The notes: generated by a model not told the origin, from the letters alone. A stretch of 64,000 nt of DNA from Vogesella margarita (GCF_028548475.1 NZ_JAQQLE010000001.1:62001-126000); one strand, 5' to 3'; shown: positions 33,444-42,773, counted from the first letter of the stretch. Numbers and translations are program-made.

Positions 33444-33851
33444 ATGAACCCTCTTTCCAGCTTTGGTGCAGGACTGCCTGTTGCCAGCACCCCGCTGACC
33501 GTATCCCACTTGCCTACGTCTTTGCCTCAAAGTGCCGCTTCTGCACCCACTGTGGCAGTAAGTGCTACAGCAGTACAGCCGGTATCGGCAGCGACCGATG
33601 CCAAGGCTGGTAAGCATGCAACGGCTGATCCGGAAGCCTTGCAGGACGCCGTGGATAAGATCGAGAAGGTGGTCAACACGTATAACCGGGAGCTGAAATT
33701 CTCGATTGATGAGGATCTTGGTATCAGCGTGGTAAAAGTGATGGATAGGGAGTCTGGTGACCTGATCAGACAGATTCCATCCGAAGACATGCTTGAACTG
33801 GCAAAGGGTCTGGATAAGCTGATCGGCTTGTTTGTGAAGCAAGAAGCGTAA
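33444..33851 (+). CDS. flaG: FlaG family flagellar protein
   Basis: A 135-residue protein with a low-complexity Ser/Ala/Thr N-terminus (1-60) and the FlaG domain at the end (LKFSIDEDLGISVVKVMDRESGDLIRQIPSEDMLELAKGL). FlaG influences filament length in other bacteria. CAGGAGG precedes ATG. It sits between fliC and fliD as is usual. Confidence 0.95.
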   Translation: MNPLSSFGAGLPVASTPLTVSHLPTSLPQSAASAPTVAVSATAVQPVSAATDAKAGKHATADPEALQDAVDKIEKVVNTYNRELKFSIDEDLGISVVKVMDRESGDLIRQIPSEDMLELAKGLDKLIGLFVKQEA

Positions 33852-33890
33852 GCTCTCTAATGTAGTACGCGGTGTTTGTGGAGGTGGATG

Positions 33891-36164
33891 ATGGCACTGA
33901 GTGTGGGTGGTTTGGGTTCTAATTTGCCGGTTGACGACCTGATTACCAAGTTGATGGCAATCGAAAGGCAGCCCCTGCAAAAGCTCCAGAAACAAGAGCT
34001 GACTTTGAATGCCAAAATCGCATCCTTGGGGCAGGTAAAGGGGGCGCTGTCGTCGTTCCAGACGACGGTGAAATCACTAACCGATCCGGCAAAATTTTCT
34101 TCTATTAACATCACTTCGTCTGATGCAACGGTGGCATCGGCTAGCACCACTTCAAACAAAGTCAGCCCGAGTAGTTATGGCCTGGAAGTAACCCAGCTGG
34201 CTCAGGCGCAACGTCTGGTGACGAAGACCGGCTTTGCCAGTACTTCCACAGCCATTGGTGGTGGCTCGCTGACTTTTAGTTTTGGTGAGCAAAACGGCAG
34301 TGCGTTCGTTGATAATCCAAACAAGTCTTCCCGTACGGTTTCCATTCCGCCCAATGCCACACTGGCCACGATCCGCGATTCGATCAATAAGGCCAATATT
34401 GGTGTGTCTGCCAATATTGTGAATGATGGCATTAACGGCAATCGGCTGGTGTACTCTGTGGCCGATACCGGGGTGCAGAACGGTTTGAAAATTACCGCAG
34501 CCGGGGATAATGGGGCCTTATCCAGCCTGACGTATGATCCGGCGGCCGGGGCATCGGCCAATATGACCCAGTTGCAGGCAGCCACGAATGCCAAGCTCAC
34601 GCTAGATGGTATCGCGATCGAGAAAGCAAGCAATACGATTAGCGATGCAATTGAAGGGGTATCGTTTTCACTAAGTAAAGTGGGTAGTAGCCGGGTTACC
34701 ATTACCCAAAGTTCTGGTGATGCGAAGAAGAATATTGAGAGTTTTGTGAAGGCTTACAACGACCTTAACAAGACGCTGGATGATGTGTCGGCAATTGGTA
34801 AGGATGCCCCAAAGCCGGGTGAGCAAAGGCCCACTTCTCCGTTATCAAACGAATTTGTGATCCGCTCGATCAAAACCAGCTTGCGCACGTCGTTTAACAC
34901 AGTTGCCACTGGTCTGAGCGGGGCGGTGAAGCTGCCGTCGGATGTTGGAATTACTTTTGATCGCAGCGGCAAATTGACGCTGGACTCGACCAAGCTTGAA
35001 AAGGCGCTGAAGGATGATCCGCAGGCGGTGGCATCACTTTTTGGTGCTACTGCGCAGCCTACTGACAAGCAGATCAGCTTCCTCGGTTCGACAAATCAGA
35101 CGACGGTGGGAAGCTACGACGTAAAAATCAGCGCGATGAACTATGGTGTGGTTCAGGGAGCTGCGGTTAACTTTTCGTCACCGGTTAGCGTTGGGGCTTT
35201 CGATCTGTCTATTGATGGTGTGAGCAAGTCCTTTAGCGGACTGCCAGCGGCGTCCTACTCGTCGGCAACCAGTGCCGCAGTGGATTTGCAGAGCACGATT
35301 AATCGCAGCTATATGGGTGTGACAGGAACACCAACCTTTCCGCAACTAGTTGGGGCAAATAACTTTGCGATTACGGTAGATGGCGTGAGCAAGTCGGGAT
35401 TGTCTATTCCAGAGGCAAATTATGCTGATGGAGATGATTTGAAAACGGCATTGCAGGCAACGTTGGATACGGCGTTTGGCTCGGGCAAGGCGGTGGTCGA
35501 GAATAATGGTGGTGTTATTCGGATTCTGTCGGCTGGATCGACCAATAGTTCTATTGTCACGATGGGTGCTGGCTTGGAGTTTGCCGGATTTACCTCTGCG
35601 CAAACGGATGCAACACGCCCAAGTGTGACTGTCTCGGTAGATTCGGCGACTGGGGCGCTACAGATTGCCTCCAATAAAAAAGGTGCTTCCTCGACTGTGA
35701 CCGTAAGCAGTGGCCTGGCTTCTTTGGGGTTTGCTGATGGCATGACGAATACGGGTAAGGCCAGTGTTGAGGGCACGATTGGTGGCTTTGCGGTAACATC
35801 GGTCGGTTCGCGTTTGACGGGTAATTCCGGTACGCCTATTGATGGTTTGTCAATTGATATTACCGGTGGGGCAACGGGTGATCGTGGCTCGGTGAACTTT
35901 ACCCGTGGTTTTGCCTGGGCGCTGGATAAAGCGTTGACGGATTTGCAGGGGACGAATGGCCCGATTGCCAGTCGTCAGCAAGGTATCAATACATCGTTGA
36001 AACTAATTAGCAAACAACAAACCGCCGTGAGTCAGCGTATTGATGATACGGAGGCACGCTTGCGCAAGCAGTTTAATGCGATGGACGAGGCAGTTTCCAA
36101 GCTGACTGCCTTGGGTAACTATGTGACACAGCAGATGCAGGCATTTCAGAATGCTAAGGGCTGA
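33891..36164 (+). CDS. fliD: Flagellar cap protein FliD, enlarged
   Basis: A 757-residue filament cap protein. The N-terminus (SVGGLGSNLPVDDLITKLMAIERQPLQKLQKQE) and the C-terminal coiled coil (ISKQQTAVSQRIDDTEARLRKQFNAMDEAVSKL) are typical; most FliD proteins are 450-480 residues. The extra central part has repeated IN-like modules, e.g. LSIDGVSKSFSGLP and ITVDGVSKSGLSIP. GGAGGTG supports ATG 33891 over 33888. Confidence 0.96.
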   Translation: MALSVGGLGSNLPVDDLITKLMAIERQPLQKLQKQELTLNAKIASLGQVKGALSSFQTTVKSLTDPAKFSSINITSSDATVASASTTSNKVSPSSYGLEVTQLAQAQRLVTKTGFASTSTAIGGGSLTFSFGEQNGSAFVDNPNKSSRTVSIPPNATLATIRDSINKANIGVSANIVNDGINGNRLVYSVADTGVQNGLKITAAGDNGALSSLTYDPAAGASANMTQLQAATNAKLTLDGIAIEKASNTISDAIEGVSFSLSKVGSSRVTITQSSGDAKKNIESFVKAYNDLNKTLDDVSAIGKDAPKPGEQRPTSPLSNEFVIRSIKTSLRTSFNTVATGLSGAVKLPSDVGITFDRSGKLTLDSTKLEKALKDDPQAVASLFGATAQPTDKQISFLGSTNQTTVGSYDVKISAMNYGVVQGAAVNFSSPVSVGAFDLSIDGVSKSFSGLPAASYSSATSAAVDLQSTINRSYMGVTGTPTFPQLVGANNFAITVDGVSKSGLSIPEANYADGDDLKTALQATLDTAFGSGKAVVENNGGVIRILSAGSTNSSIVTMGAGLEFAGFTSAQTDATRPSVTVSVDSATGALQIASNKKGASSTVTVSSGLASLGFADGMTNTGKASVEGTIGGFAVTSVGSRLTGNSGTPIDGLSIDITGGATGDRGSVNFTRGFAWALDKALTDLQGTNGPIASRQQGINTSLKLISKQQTAVSQRIDDTEARLRKQFNAMDEAVSKLTALGNYVTQQMQAFQNAKG

Positions 36165-36183
36165 TAATGAGTGGTAAATCATA

Positions 36184-36612
36184 ATGATGATGCAGAAAAG
36201 GCAGCTAGCTGCTTATCGTTCTTCTCTTGATGTTGAGGTTGAAACAGCCAGTCCACATAAACTGATTTTATTATTGTTTGATGGCGGCATATCAGCGATC
36301 CGACAAGCAAAATTACTGGTTGGTAACAAAGAGCGTATTGGAGAAAAGGGAAAGTTGATCGGTAAGGCGATTGCCATTATTGAGGAAGGTTTGCGACTGG
36401 GGCTGGATCTTGAAAAAGGCGGTGAGCTGGCAACTAATCTGGATGCTTTGTATGCTTATTGCTCTGCTCGTCTGCTGGATGCGAATCTGAAAAACGATGT
36501 GGTGATTCTGGAGGAGGTCGAGGCTTTGCTGCTGGATTTACGTGGGGCATGGGCAACGATAGCCAAACCGCAAGAGCTGGCTGGTGCAGGGGGAAGTACC
36601 GGTGCAGTCTGA
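36184..36612 (+). CDS. fliS: Flagellin export chaperone FliS
   Basis: A 142-residue chaperone that binds the flagellin C-terminus before secretion. The start YRSSLDVEVETASPHKLILLLFDGGISAIRQAK is diagnostic. Three consecutive ATGs (36184, 36187, 36190) make the exact start uncertain. It follows fliD by 19 bases and overlaps fliT. Confidence 0.94.
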   Translation: MMMQKRQLAAYRSSLDVEVETASPHKLILLLFDGGISAIRQAKLLVGNKERIGEKGKLIGKAIAIIEEGLRLGLDLEKGGELATNLDALYAYCSARLLDANLKNDVVILEEVEALLLDLRGAWATIAKPQELAGAGGSTGAV

Positions 36613-36925
36613 TCTTGATGTGGAATTCATCGGCTATTGGCAAGGGCATGTCAATATGCTGTTGAATCAGGCGAAGTCTGCTGCTTGGGCGGATGTGTTA
36701 CCGGCTGTTGCGCAATTCTCCGAGGTATTTCCTGCCGCATTTACTGACTGGCTGCAACAGTTTCCGACTGCGTATTATGACGAAGCAGTCTGGTTGTGCG
36801 TGCAGAATCTGCAGCTTTCGATAGAAGAACTCAGGGCTACCGCTCTTGCCGAGCGCGATGAGTTAGGACGTATCATCATGGTAATGAAAAAGCGTGGTTG
36901 TATTGAAGATGCTTATGGCGAGTGA
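36602..36925 (+). CDS. fliT: FliT-like flagellar chaperone
   Basis: A 107-residue helical protein in the normal FliT position. It overlaps the end of fliS by 11 bases. GTG 36602 is preceded by GGGGGA at a good distance; GTG 36584 would add six residues. Sequence similarity to FliT is weak, so the name rests mainly on position, size and helical character. The known role is a FliD export chaperone. Confidence 0.7.
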   Translation: MQSDLDVEFIGYWQGHVNMLLNQAKSAAWADVLPAVAQFSEVFPAAFTDWLQQFPTAYYDEAVWLCVQNLQLSIEELRATALAERDELGRIIMVMKKRGCIEDAYGE

Positions 36926-37031
36926 CGCCTCTTTCATTACTTTGCAAGTTCCTTTGCTATAGCGTCACCGGGCACTAAGCTGAACTGTGGCATGCAAGTG
37001 TTTTTGATGACGTGTGACAACGAGGCTCATC

Positions 37032-37412
37032 ATGGAGTGGCATTCTGTGTTGATATTGGTGCTCGTTCTGGTTCAGGCAGCATTGATATTTTGGTTGTGG
37101 CGCAAGGTCGATCTGATTGAGTCAGAACGGCGAGTCGAAGCACATTCGAACGAGAATTTGCAGCGTCAGATAAGTGCTTTGCAGCAGAATTTAAAAGATG
37201 TTGCCTCGCTTACCCAAGATGCTGCATCGGCAGCGCATCACAAGCCGTTCCAGGCTCCTGCTGCTGTCATGGCGGGTGCTTCCCCTTATAGCCAAGCCAT
37301 GGAAATGTTCAAGCTAGGCATTTCTGTTGGTGATGTCGCCGAGCGCTGCGGCATTTCCCGCAGCGAGGCCGAGCTGATCCTGTCGCTGTACCGCAATAGC
37401 CCCACTTCATGA
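37032..37412 (+). CDS. DUF2802 membrane-anchored coiled-coil protein
   Basis: A 126-residue protein with one N-terminal membrane helix (about 4-24), a short coiled coil (30-65), and a C-terminal helix-turn-helix-like DUF2802 motif (YSQAMEMFKLGISVGDVAERCGISRSEAELILSLYR). Found in flagellar gene clusters; function unknown. ATG 37032 has CGAGG upstream. Its stop overlaps the next start as ATGA. Confidence 0.85.
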   Translation: MEWHSVLILVLVLVQAALIFWLWRKVDLIESERRVEAHSNENLQRQISALQQNLKDVASLTQDAASAAHHKPFQAPAAVMAGASPYSQAMEMFKLGISVGDVAERCGISRSEAELILSLYRNSPTS

Positions 37413-38707
37413 TTTCACTGCCCACGAGTTTTACGCCGGGCAAACCGTCGACCGGCGCGGCCGACGCGTCGCCACTTGTTACCCCGCGTCCTGCCCGCGA
37501 GGCGGCGCGCAGTGTGGTCGAGGTTGCCTCCTCGCCCGTCCGCTTGCCTGCCTTGCAGTCAGGCGAGACCGTCTCCGCCCGTATCACCGAACGCCTGCCG
37601 GATGGCAAGCTGGCCGCCACCATCAAGGGCGAGGCCTTCGTGCTGGCCTTGCCCAAGGGCATGGTGGCCGACGGCACTGCCTTGTCGCTGCGCGTGGTGG
37701 CGGGGCCGCCCTTGTCGTTCAATCTGCTGGACGGGCTACAGGATCCGGCGACAGCGCTGCGTGGCAGCGAGCTGGCACGGGCAGTGTCGGCTGCGCTGCA
37801 GGACGACAGCAGCACTGCGTTGCAGACCCTGTCCCAGCCGGGGCGGCTGCCCGACTTCGCCCGTGGCGAGGTGGTCACCGGCCGTCTGGCGGAGCGGCTG
37901 GCGGACGGCAGTGCGATGGTGCTGATCAAGAATGGCGTGTTCAACCTGAAGGCGCCGGCGGACGGTCTGCTGACCAAGGAGCCGATGCTGTTGCGGGTGG
38001 GCGCGACCTCGCCGCTGCTGCAGTTCGACCTGCTGCGCCTCAATGCGCTGCCGGACGAAAAATCGGCGCCGGTGGCCTTTACCTCGGCCGGCCGCTATCT
38101 GAACGGCTTGCTGGATGCGGCAACGCAGTCGGCGGCGCGCGGCAACCTGACCCTGCTGTCCGATCCGGCAGCGCCGGGCGCAGGCGATCAGTTGCGGCAG
38201 AGCGTGGAGAAAAGCGGAGTCTTCTACGAGTCGCATCAGCGGGCGTGGGTCGATGGCCGCCTGTCGCTGGAAGAGCTGAAGCTGGAGCCGCAGGCCAGGC
38301 TGCTGCACGAGGGCCGGGCCGGGCTCACGCCGGAACTGGGACAGCTGGTGCAGAAGCAGCTGGAGGTACACGAGCAGAAAGTGCTGGTGTTCCAGGGGCA
38401 GGCGTGGCCGGGGCAGGCGGTGGACTGGGACATCCGGCGCGAGGAAATCGCCGAGCGTGAAGCGGATGGCGAACTGGAGCTACCGGTGTGGCAAACGCGG
38501 CTGAATCTGGCGCTGCCGGCACTGGGCGATGTCGGTGCACGGCTGCGCATGGTGGGCAAGCAGGTGCAGGTGGTGTTCGATGCCGATGATGGGCAGACCG
38601 CACAGCTGATCGAGCAGTATCGCAGCCGGCTTGGCTCGGCGCTGGAAGGCGCCGGTCTGACGCTGGCCAGCCTGCTGGTCAAGCACGAGGCCGACGATGA
38701 AGCCTGA
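37409..38707 (+). CDS. Flagellar hook-length control protein (FliK family)
   Basis: A 432-residue protein. The C-terminal third (WDIRREEIAEREADGELELPVWQTRLNLALPALGDVGARLRMVGKQVQVVF ... IEQYRSRLGSALEGAGLTLASLLV) matches the FliK C-terminal domain; the N-terminal part is Ala/Leu-rich and variable. It is the second FliK-type gene in some related genomes, so it may not be the main hook ruler. Translationally coupled to both neighbours (4-base and 11-base overlaps). Confidence 0.8.
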   Translation: MISLPTSFTPGKPSTGAADASPLVTPRPAREAARSVVEVASSPVRLPALQSGETVSARITERLPDGKLAATIKGEAFVLALPKGMVADGTALSLRVVAGPPLSFNLLDGLQDPATALRGSELARAVSAALQDDSSTALQTLSQPGRLPDFARGEVVTGRLAERLADGSAMVLIKNGVFNLKAPADGLLTKEPMLLRVGATSPLLQFDLLRLNALPDEKSAPVAFTSAGRYLNGLLDAATQSAARGNLTLLSDPAAPGAGDQLRQSVEKSGVFYESHQRAWVDGRLSLEELKLEPQARLLHEGRAGLTPELGQLVQKQLEVHEQKVLVFQGQAWPGQAVDWDIRREEIAEREADGELELPVWQTRLNLALPALGDVGARLRMVGKQVQVVFDADDGQTAQLIEQYRSRLGSALEGAGLTLASLLVKHEADDEA

Positions 38708-39017
38708 GCATCGCCGCTCTGCGGTCGCGCTGCGCTACAGCGAGGACAGCGCGGCGCCAAAAGTGGTAGCCAAGGGCTATGGCCGCATGGCCGAGCGCAT
38801 CATCGAGCAGGCGAAGGAAGCCGGCGTCTTCGTGCACGACTCGCCGGAGCTGGTCAACCTGCTGATGCAGGTGGACATGGACAACCACATTCCGCCGGAG
38901 CTGTATCGCGCGGTGGCCGAAATCCTCGCCTTCCTGTATTTCCTCGAACACCAGGCCATCGGCAAGGATATGAATTTCGAACAGTGGCTGGCGCAGCGCC
39001 AGCCCCCTCCATCCTGA
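38697..39017 (+). CDS. FlhB C-terminal-domain-like protein
   Basis: A 106-residue soluble protein equal to the cytoplasmic tail of FlhB/YscU: VALRYSEDSAAPKVVAKGYGRMAERIIEQAKEAGVFVHDSPELVNLLMQVDMDNHIPPELYRAVAEILAFLYFL. The self-cleaving NPTH motif of FlhB is absent. Such FlhX/YlqH proteins lie in flagellar clusters and can partly replace the FlhB tail in substrate switching. Confidence 0.87.
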   Translation: MKPEHRRSAVALRYSEDSAAPKVVAKGYGRMAERIIEQAKEAGVFVHDSPELVNLLMQVDMDNHIPPELYRAVAEILAFLYFLEHQAIGKDMNFEQWLAQRQPPPS

Positions 39018-39059
39018 GCCGGCGAGTGGCCGGCTTGCATTTCTCTGCTTAGGAACATG

Positions 39060-39929
39060 ATGAAAGTTGCGTATATTGGTCTGGGGATCATGGGTCGCCC
39101 ATGCGTGGAAAACCTGCTCAAGGCCGGACATGAGGTCTGGGTCTGGGCGCGGCGGCGCGAGAGCGCCGAGCCGCTGCTGGCGCAGGGCGCCCACTGGGCG
39201 GACAGCCCGCAGGCGCTTGCGGCCAACGTTGAAGTGCTGGTGACCAATGTTTCCGATACCGCTGACGTCGAGGCGGTGCTGCTGGGCGAGCACGGCGTGG
39301 TGCACGGCGCGCGGCCGGGGCTGGTGTGTGTCGACATGAGCACCATTTCGCCGATCGGCGCACGCGAGATCGCCGCCAGGTTGGCCGCCAGCGGCATCGA
39401 CTTCCTCGATTGTCCGGTGTCCGGCGGTGAAGTCGGCGCCATCAACGGCACGCTGACCATCATGGTCGGCGGCAAGGCCGGGGCGCTGGCCACCGCGCTA
39501 CCGGTGCTGCAGGCGATGGGCAAAACCATCACCCATATCGGCGACAGTGGCGCAGGCCAAGTGGCCAAGGCCTGCAACCAGATCGCGGTCGGCGTCGGTG
39601 TGGCGGCGGTGGCGGAAGTGATGAAGCTGGCCAAGGCTTGCGGCGTGGATCCGGCGCCGGTGCGCGAGGCGCTGCTGGGCGGCTTTGCCAGCAGCCGGGT
39701 GCTGGACGTGCACGGCCAGCGCATGATTGACGACAACTACGCGCCGGGCTTCAAGGCCAGGCTGCACCAGAAGGACATGGGCATCGTGCTGGACACCGCG
39801 GCGTCGCTGGGCATCAAGCTGCCGGAGGCCGAGCGTGTCGCCGGCCTGATCGACCAGCTGGTGGCCAATGGCGAGGGCGAGCTGGACTCTTCCGCCATCG
39901 CGCGGCTGATCTGGCAGGACAATGACTGA
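39060..39929 (+). CDS. Beta-hydroxyacid dehydrogenase (GarR / tartronate semialdehyde reductase type)
   Basis: A 289-residue NAD(P)-dependent oxidoreductase. It has the dinucleotide fold YIGLGIMGRPCVENLLKAGH, the substrate motif DCPVSGGEVGAINGTLTIMVGG, and the catalytic lysine region GAGQVAKACNQI. Best match by motif is 2-hydroxy-3-oxopropionate reductase, but other small hydroxyacids are possible. TTAGGA favours ATG 39060 over 39057. The terminator at 39944 follows. Confidence 0.88.
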   Translation: MKVAYIGLGIMGRPCVENLLKAGHEVWVWARRRESAEPLLAQGAHWADSPQALAANVEVLVTNVSDTADVEAVLLGEHGVVHGARPGLVCVDMSTISPIGAREIAARLAASGIDFLDCPVSGGEVGAINGTLTIMVGGKAGALATALPVLQAMGKTITHIGDSGAGQVAKACNQIAVGVGVAAVAEVMKLAKACGVDPAPVREALLGGFASSRVLDVHGQRMIDDNYAPGFKARLHQKDMGIVLDTAASLGIKLPEAERVAGLIDQLVANGEGELDSSAIARLIWQDND

Positions 39930-39943
39930 TCAACGCTGAAAAA

Positions 39944-39978
39944 ATTGCGGCCAACCTTGTAGCAAGGTTGGCCGCAAT
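39944..39978. terminator. Inverted pair of the repeat word between convergent genes
   Basis: Perfect 16-base arms (39944-39959 and 39963-39978) with a TAG loop; same arms as at 1833-1866. A-rich sequence before it gives a T tail for the minus-strand gene yicC. Confidence 0.82.
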
Positions 39979-40004
39979 GCAGTGAGCGTGATACTGGCTA
40001 ATGC

Positions 40005-40871
40005 TTACTCTACGTTCTGAATCTGCTCCCGCATCTGCTCGATCAGCACTTTCAGCTCTACCGAGGCCTGCGTGGTTTCGGTGGCGACCGACTTGGAGCC
40101 GAGGGTGTTGGCTTCGCGGTTGAGTTCCTGCATCAGGAAGTCCAGGCGCTTGCCGACCTGACCGCCGGTCTTCAGGATGCGGCGGATCTCGGCGATGTGG
40201 GTGCTCAGGCGCTCCAGCTCCTCGTCGACGTCGATCTTCTGCGCGAACAGCGCGAATTCCTGCTTGATGCGGTCGTCGTCGACATTGCCCAGCGCCTCCA
40301 GCAGCCGTGCCGACAGCTTGGCGCGATAGGCGTCCAGGATCAGTGGCAGGCGCGGCTTGATGTCGCTGATGATCTGCGCCATCGATTCCAGGCGATCGCG
40401 CAGTACCTGTGCCAGTTTCTCGCCTTCGCGGCCGCGGGTGGCGCGGAAGTCTTCCAGCACCACCTTCAGGCCGTCGAGGCACAGCTGTTGCAGCACTTCC
40501 GGCGGCAACGAGTTGGATTTCAGCACGCCCGGCCAGCGCAGCAGCTCGCCCATGCCCAGCTCGCGCATTTGCGGCGCGATGGCCTTGACCTGGTTGCTGA
40601 TCGTCAGCAGGCGCTGCACCATGTCAGGGTTCAGCTCCAGCTGCTGGTTGTCGTTGTCGTTCTGGCTGATACCGACGCGGCATTCTACCTTGCCGCGAGT
40701 AACGCGACCGGCGATCAGCTCGCGCAGTTGCGCCTCGATCACGCGCAGTTCTTCCGGCAGGCGCATCTGCACGTCGAGGTAGCGGTGGTTCACCGCGCGC
40801 ACTTCAATGGATAATAGGCCGCCCGGGAATTCACGGGCGGTGGAGGCAAAGCCTGTCATACTCAGGATCAT
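40005..40871 (-). CDS. yicC: YicC family endoribonuclease
   Basis: A 288-residue protein beginning MILSMTGFASTAREFPGGLLSIEVRAVNHRYLDVQMRLPEELR, the family signature, and ending in the conserved GSKSVATETTQASVELKVLIEQMREQIQNVE. YicC of E. coli is an endoribonuclease involved in RNA decay. ATG 40871 has a CCGGAG site. Divergent from the kinase gene. Confidence 0.95.
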   Translation of the reverse strand: MILSMTGFASTAREFPGGLLSIEVRAVNHRYLDVQMRLPEELRVIEAQLRELIAGRVTRGKVECRVGISQNDNDNQQLELNPDMVQRLLTISNQVKAIAPQMRELGMGELLRWPGVLKSNSLPPEVLQQLCLDGLKVVLEDFRATRGREGEKLAQVLRDRLESMAQIISDIKPRLPLILDAYRAKLSARLLEALGNVDDDRIKQEFALFAQKIDVDEELERLSTHIAEIRRILKTGGQVGKRLDFLMQELNREANTLGSKSVATETTQASVELKVLIEQMREQIQNVE

Positions 40872-40953
40872 GGGAGCTCCGGCAGTCATGGTTTTCAGGA
40901 AGACATGCCCCGAATAGCCTGGGTTCCGATTCAGGGGCCGCTACACTATAACA

Positions 40954-41904
40954 ATGCACATGACGCAATCCAAGCAAAGCTCACTGCCTGCCGGTTTCCG
41001 GCTGGACGACTACACCATCGTCCGCGAACTCAGTTCCGGCGGGTTCAGCCAGGTCTATCTGGCGCTGGATCACCACGACCGCAAGTTCGCGATCAAGGAA
41101 TACCTGCCGCAAGACATGACTCACCGCCAGCCCGATGGCGAGGTCACCATCATCGACGAGCTGGACCGCGAGGCGTTCCGTGTCGGCCTGAAGTGCTTCT
41201 TCGAGGAGGCGCGGGTGCTGGCCGGTATCCAGCATCCCAATATCGTGCGGGTGGTGAATTTCTTCCGTGCCAACAACACGGTGTACATGGTGATGGAGTA
41301 CACCGAGGGCCGGCCGCTGAGCAAGGAACTGACGCTGGCGGACGGCAAGCTGCCGGAGGCACGGCTGCGCAAGCTGTTTGCCGAGCTGATCGGCGGCCTG
41401 CGCGAGGTGCACCAGCAGCAGCTGCTGCATCTCGACATCAAGCCGGCCAACATTTATCTGCGTCGCAACGGCTCGCCGGTGCTACTGGATTTCGGTGCCG
41501 CCCGCCAGGCGCTGCGCCGGCCCGGGCAGCCACTGACCACGATGTTCACGCCAGGCTACGCCGCGCCGGAACAGTACGACGCCAAGGCCGCACTCGGGCC
41601 GTGGACCGATATCTATGGCCTCGGTGCCAGTCTCTACGCGATGCTGGGTGCCGGCCGCCTGCCGGCGGCGGACGAGCGCCTGCGCAGCGATACGCTGCGG
41701 CCGGCCAGCCTGCTGTTCGCAAACCACTATTCCGCGCCATTGCTGGCGCTGGTCGATGCCTGTCTGCAGCTCGATCCGCAGCGCCGGCCGCATAGCCTGG
41801 AGCAGATGCAGCAGTGCCTGCTGGACAACGACTATGTCACGCCGCAGCCTCCGCGCTCGTTGTGGCACAAGGCCGGTGCCTGGCTGATGGGGAAGACGCG
41901 ATGA
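40954..41904 (+). CDS. Hanks-type serine/threonine protein kinase
   Basis: A 316-residue soluble kinase. Visible parts: Gly-rich loop ELSSGGFSQVYLA, catalytic lysine FAIKEYLP, catalytic loop HLDIKPANIYL (HLD in place of HRD), metal-binding LLDFGAARQ, and the activation segment TMFTPGYAAPEQY. No membrane or sensor domain. It is translationally coupled (ATGA) to a PP2C phosphatase. TACACT lies only 6 bases before ATG and no ribosome site is seen, so the transcript might be leaderless. Confidence 0.93.
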   Translation: MHMTQSKQSSLPAGFRLDDYTIVRELSSGGFSQVYLALDHHDRKFAIKEYLPQDMTHRQPDGEVTIIDELDREAFRVGLKCFFEEARVLAGIQHPNIVRVVNFFRANNTVYMVMEYTEGRPLSKELTLADGKLPEARLRKLFAELIGGLREVHQQQLLHLDIKPANIYLRRNGSPVLLDFGAARQALRRPGQPLTTMFTPGYAAPEQYDAKAALGPWTDIYGLGASLYAMLGAGRLPAADERLRSDTLRPASLLFANHYSAPLLALVDACLQLDPQRRPHSLEQMQQCLLDNDYVTPQPPRSLWHKAGAWLMGKTR

Positions 41905-42773
41905 AGTTTGCGCTGGCAGTCGATTCCCGCATCGGTGGACGTGGCAATAACGAGGACCGCCTCGCCGTGAGCTGTTCCAGCGAGTGCGTGTTGCTGGTGG
42001 TGGCCGACGGCATGGGCGGCCATATCGACGGTGAGGTGGCGGCGCGTATCGCCACCGAGGTGCTGGTGCAGCAGTTCCGCTGCCAGGCCACGCCGCGCCT
42101 GCTGCAGCCGGGCGATTTCCTGCGCTGGGCGCTGGGCGAGGCACACCAGGCCATCATCGACCACGCCGTCGCTCACCATCTGCGCGAGACGCCCAGCACC
42201 ACGGTGGTGGTCGCCATCGTGCAGGACGACACCGTGTACTGCGCCTATGCCGGCGATTCGCGGCTGTATCTGCTGGAGCAGGGTGCAGTGCGCTTTCGCA
42301 GCCGCGACCACTCCCACGTGCAGCGCCTGATTGACAGCGGCAGGCTGAGCGAGGCCGAGGCCGCGGTGCACCCGGCGCGCAACCGCATCTATAACTGTCT
42401 GGGGGCGATGGGCGAGCCGGAGGTCAGCGTGTTGCAGCCGATGCAACTGCAGGCCGGTTGCAGCCTGCTGCTGTGTAGCGACGGGCTGTGGGGCATGGTG
42501 CCGGATCCGGAACTGGCGCGCGTATTCCACGGACGGGTGGCACCGGCAGTCTTGCCGGCGCTGATGACGGTGGCGGAAAAACGCGGGGGCGAACGCGGCG
42601 ACAATCTGTCGGCGGTCGCCTTCACCCTGCTACCGGCGGATGCGGTGCTGGATGGCCGCAGCGGCTTCATCGACAGCCACACGCTGGCCGGTTTTCTGCC
42701 CGATGACGCCATCCCCGGCCTGCTGATGGAGCACGAACTGGCCGCTTCCCTGCCGCCACGGCAGCCGCACTGA
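41901..42773 (+). CDS. PP2C-family serine/threonine phosphatase
   Basis: A 290-residue metal-dependent phosphatase with RGNNEDRLAV, VVADGMGGHIDGEVAA, AYAGDSRLYLL, LLLCSDGLWGMV and ERGDNLSAVAF, giving the full set of metal-ligand Asp residues. It should reverse the partner kinase. The last 40 residues are an extra tail. Rph follows 72 bases on. Confidence 0.93.
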   Translation: MKFALAVDSRIGGRGNNEDRLAVSCSSECVLLVVADGMGGHIDGEVAARIATEVLVQQFRCQATPRLLQPGDFLRWALGEAHQAIIDHAVAHHLRETPSTTVVVAIVQDDTVYCAYAGDSRLYLLEQGAVRFRSRDHSHVQRLIDSGRLSEAEAAVHPARNRIYNCLGAMGEPEVSVLQPMQLQAGCSLLLCSDGLWGMVPDPELARVFHGRVAPAVLPALMTVAEKRGGERGDNLSAVAFTLLPADAVLDGRSGFIDSHTLAGFLPDDAIPGLLMEHELAASLPPRQPH

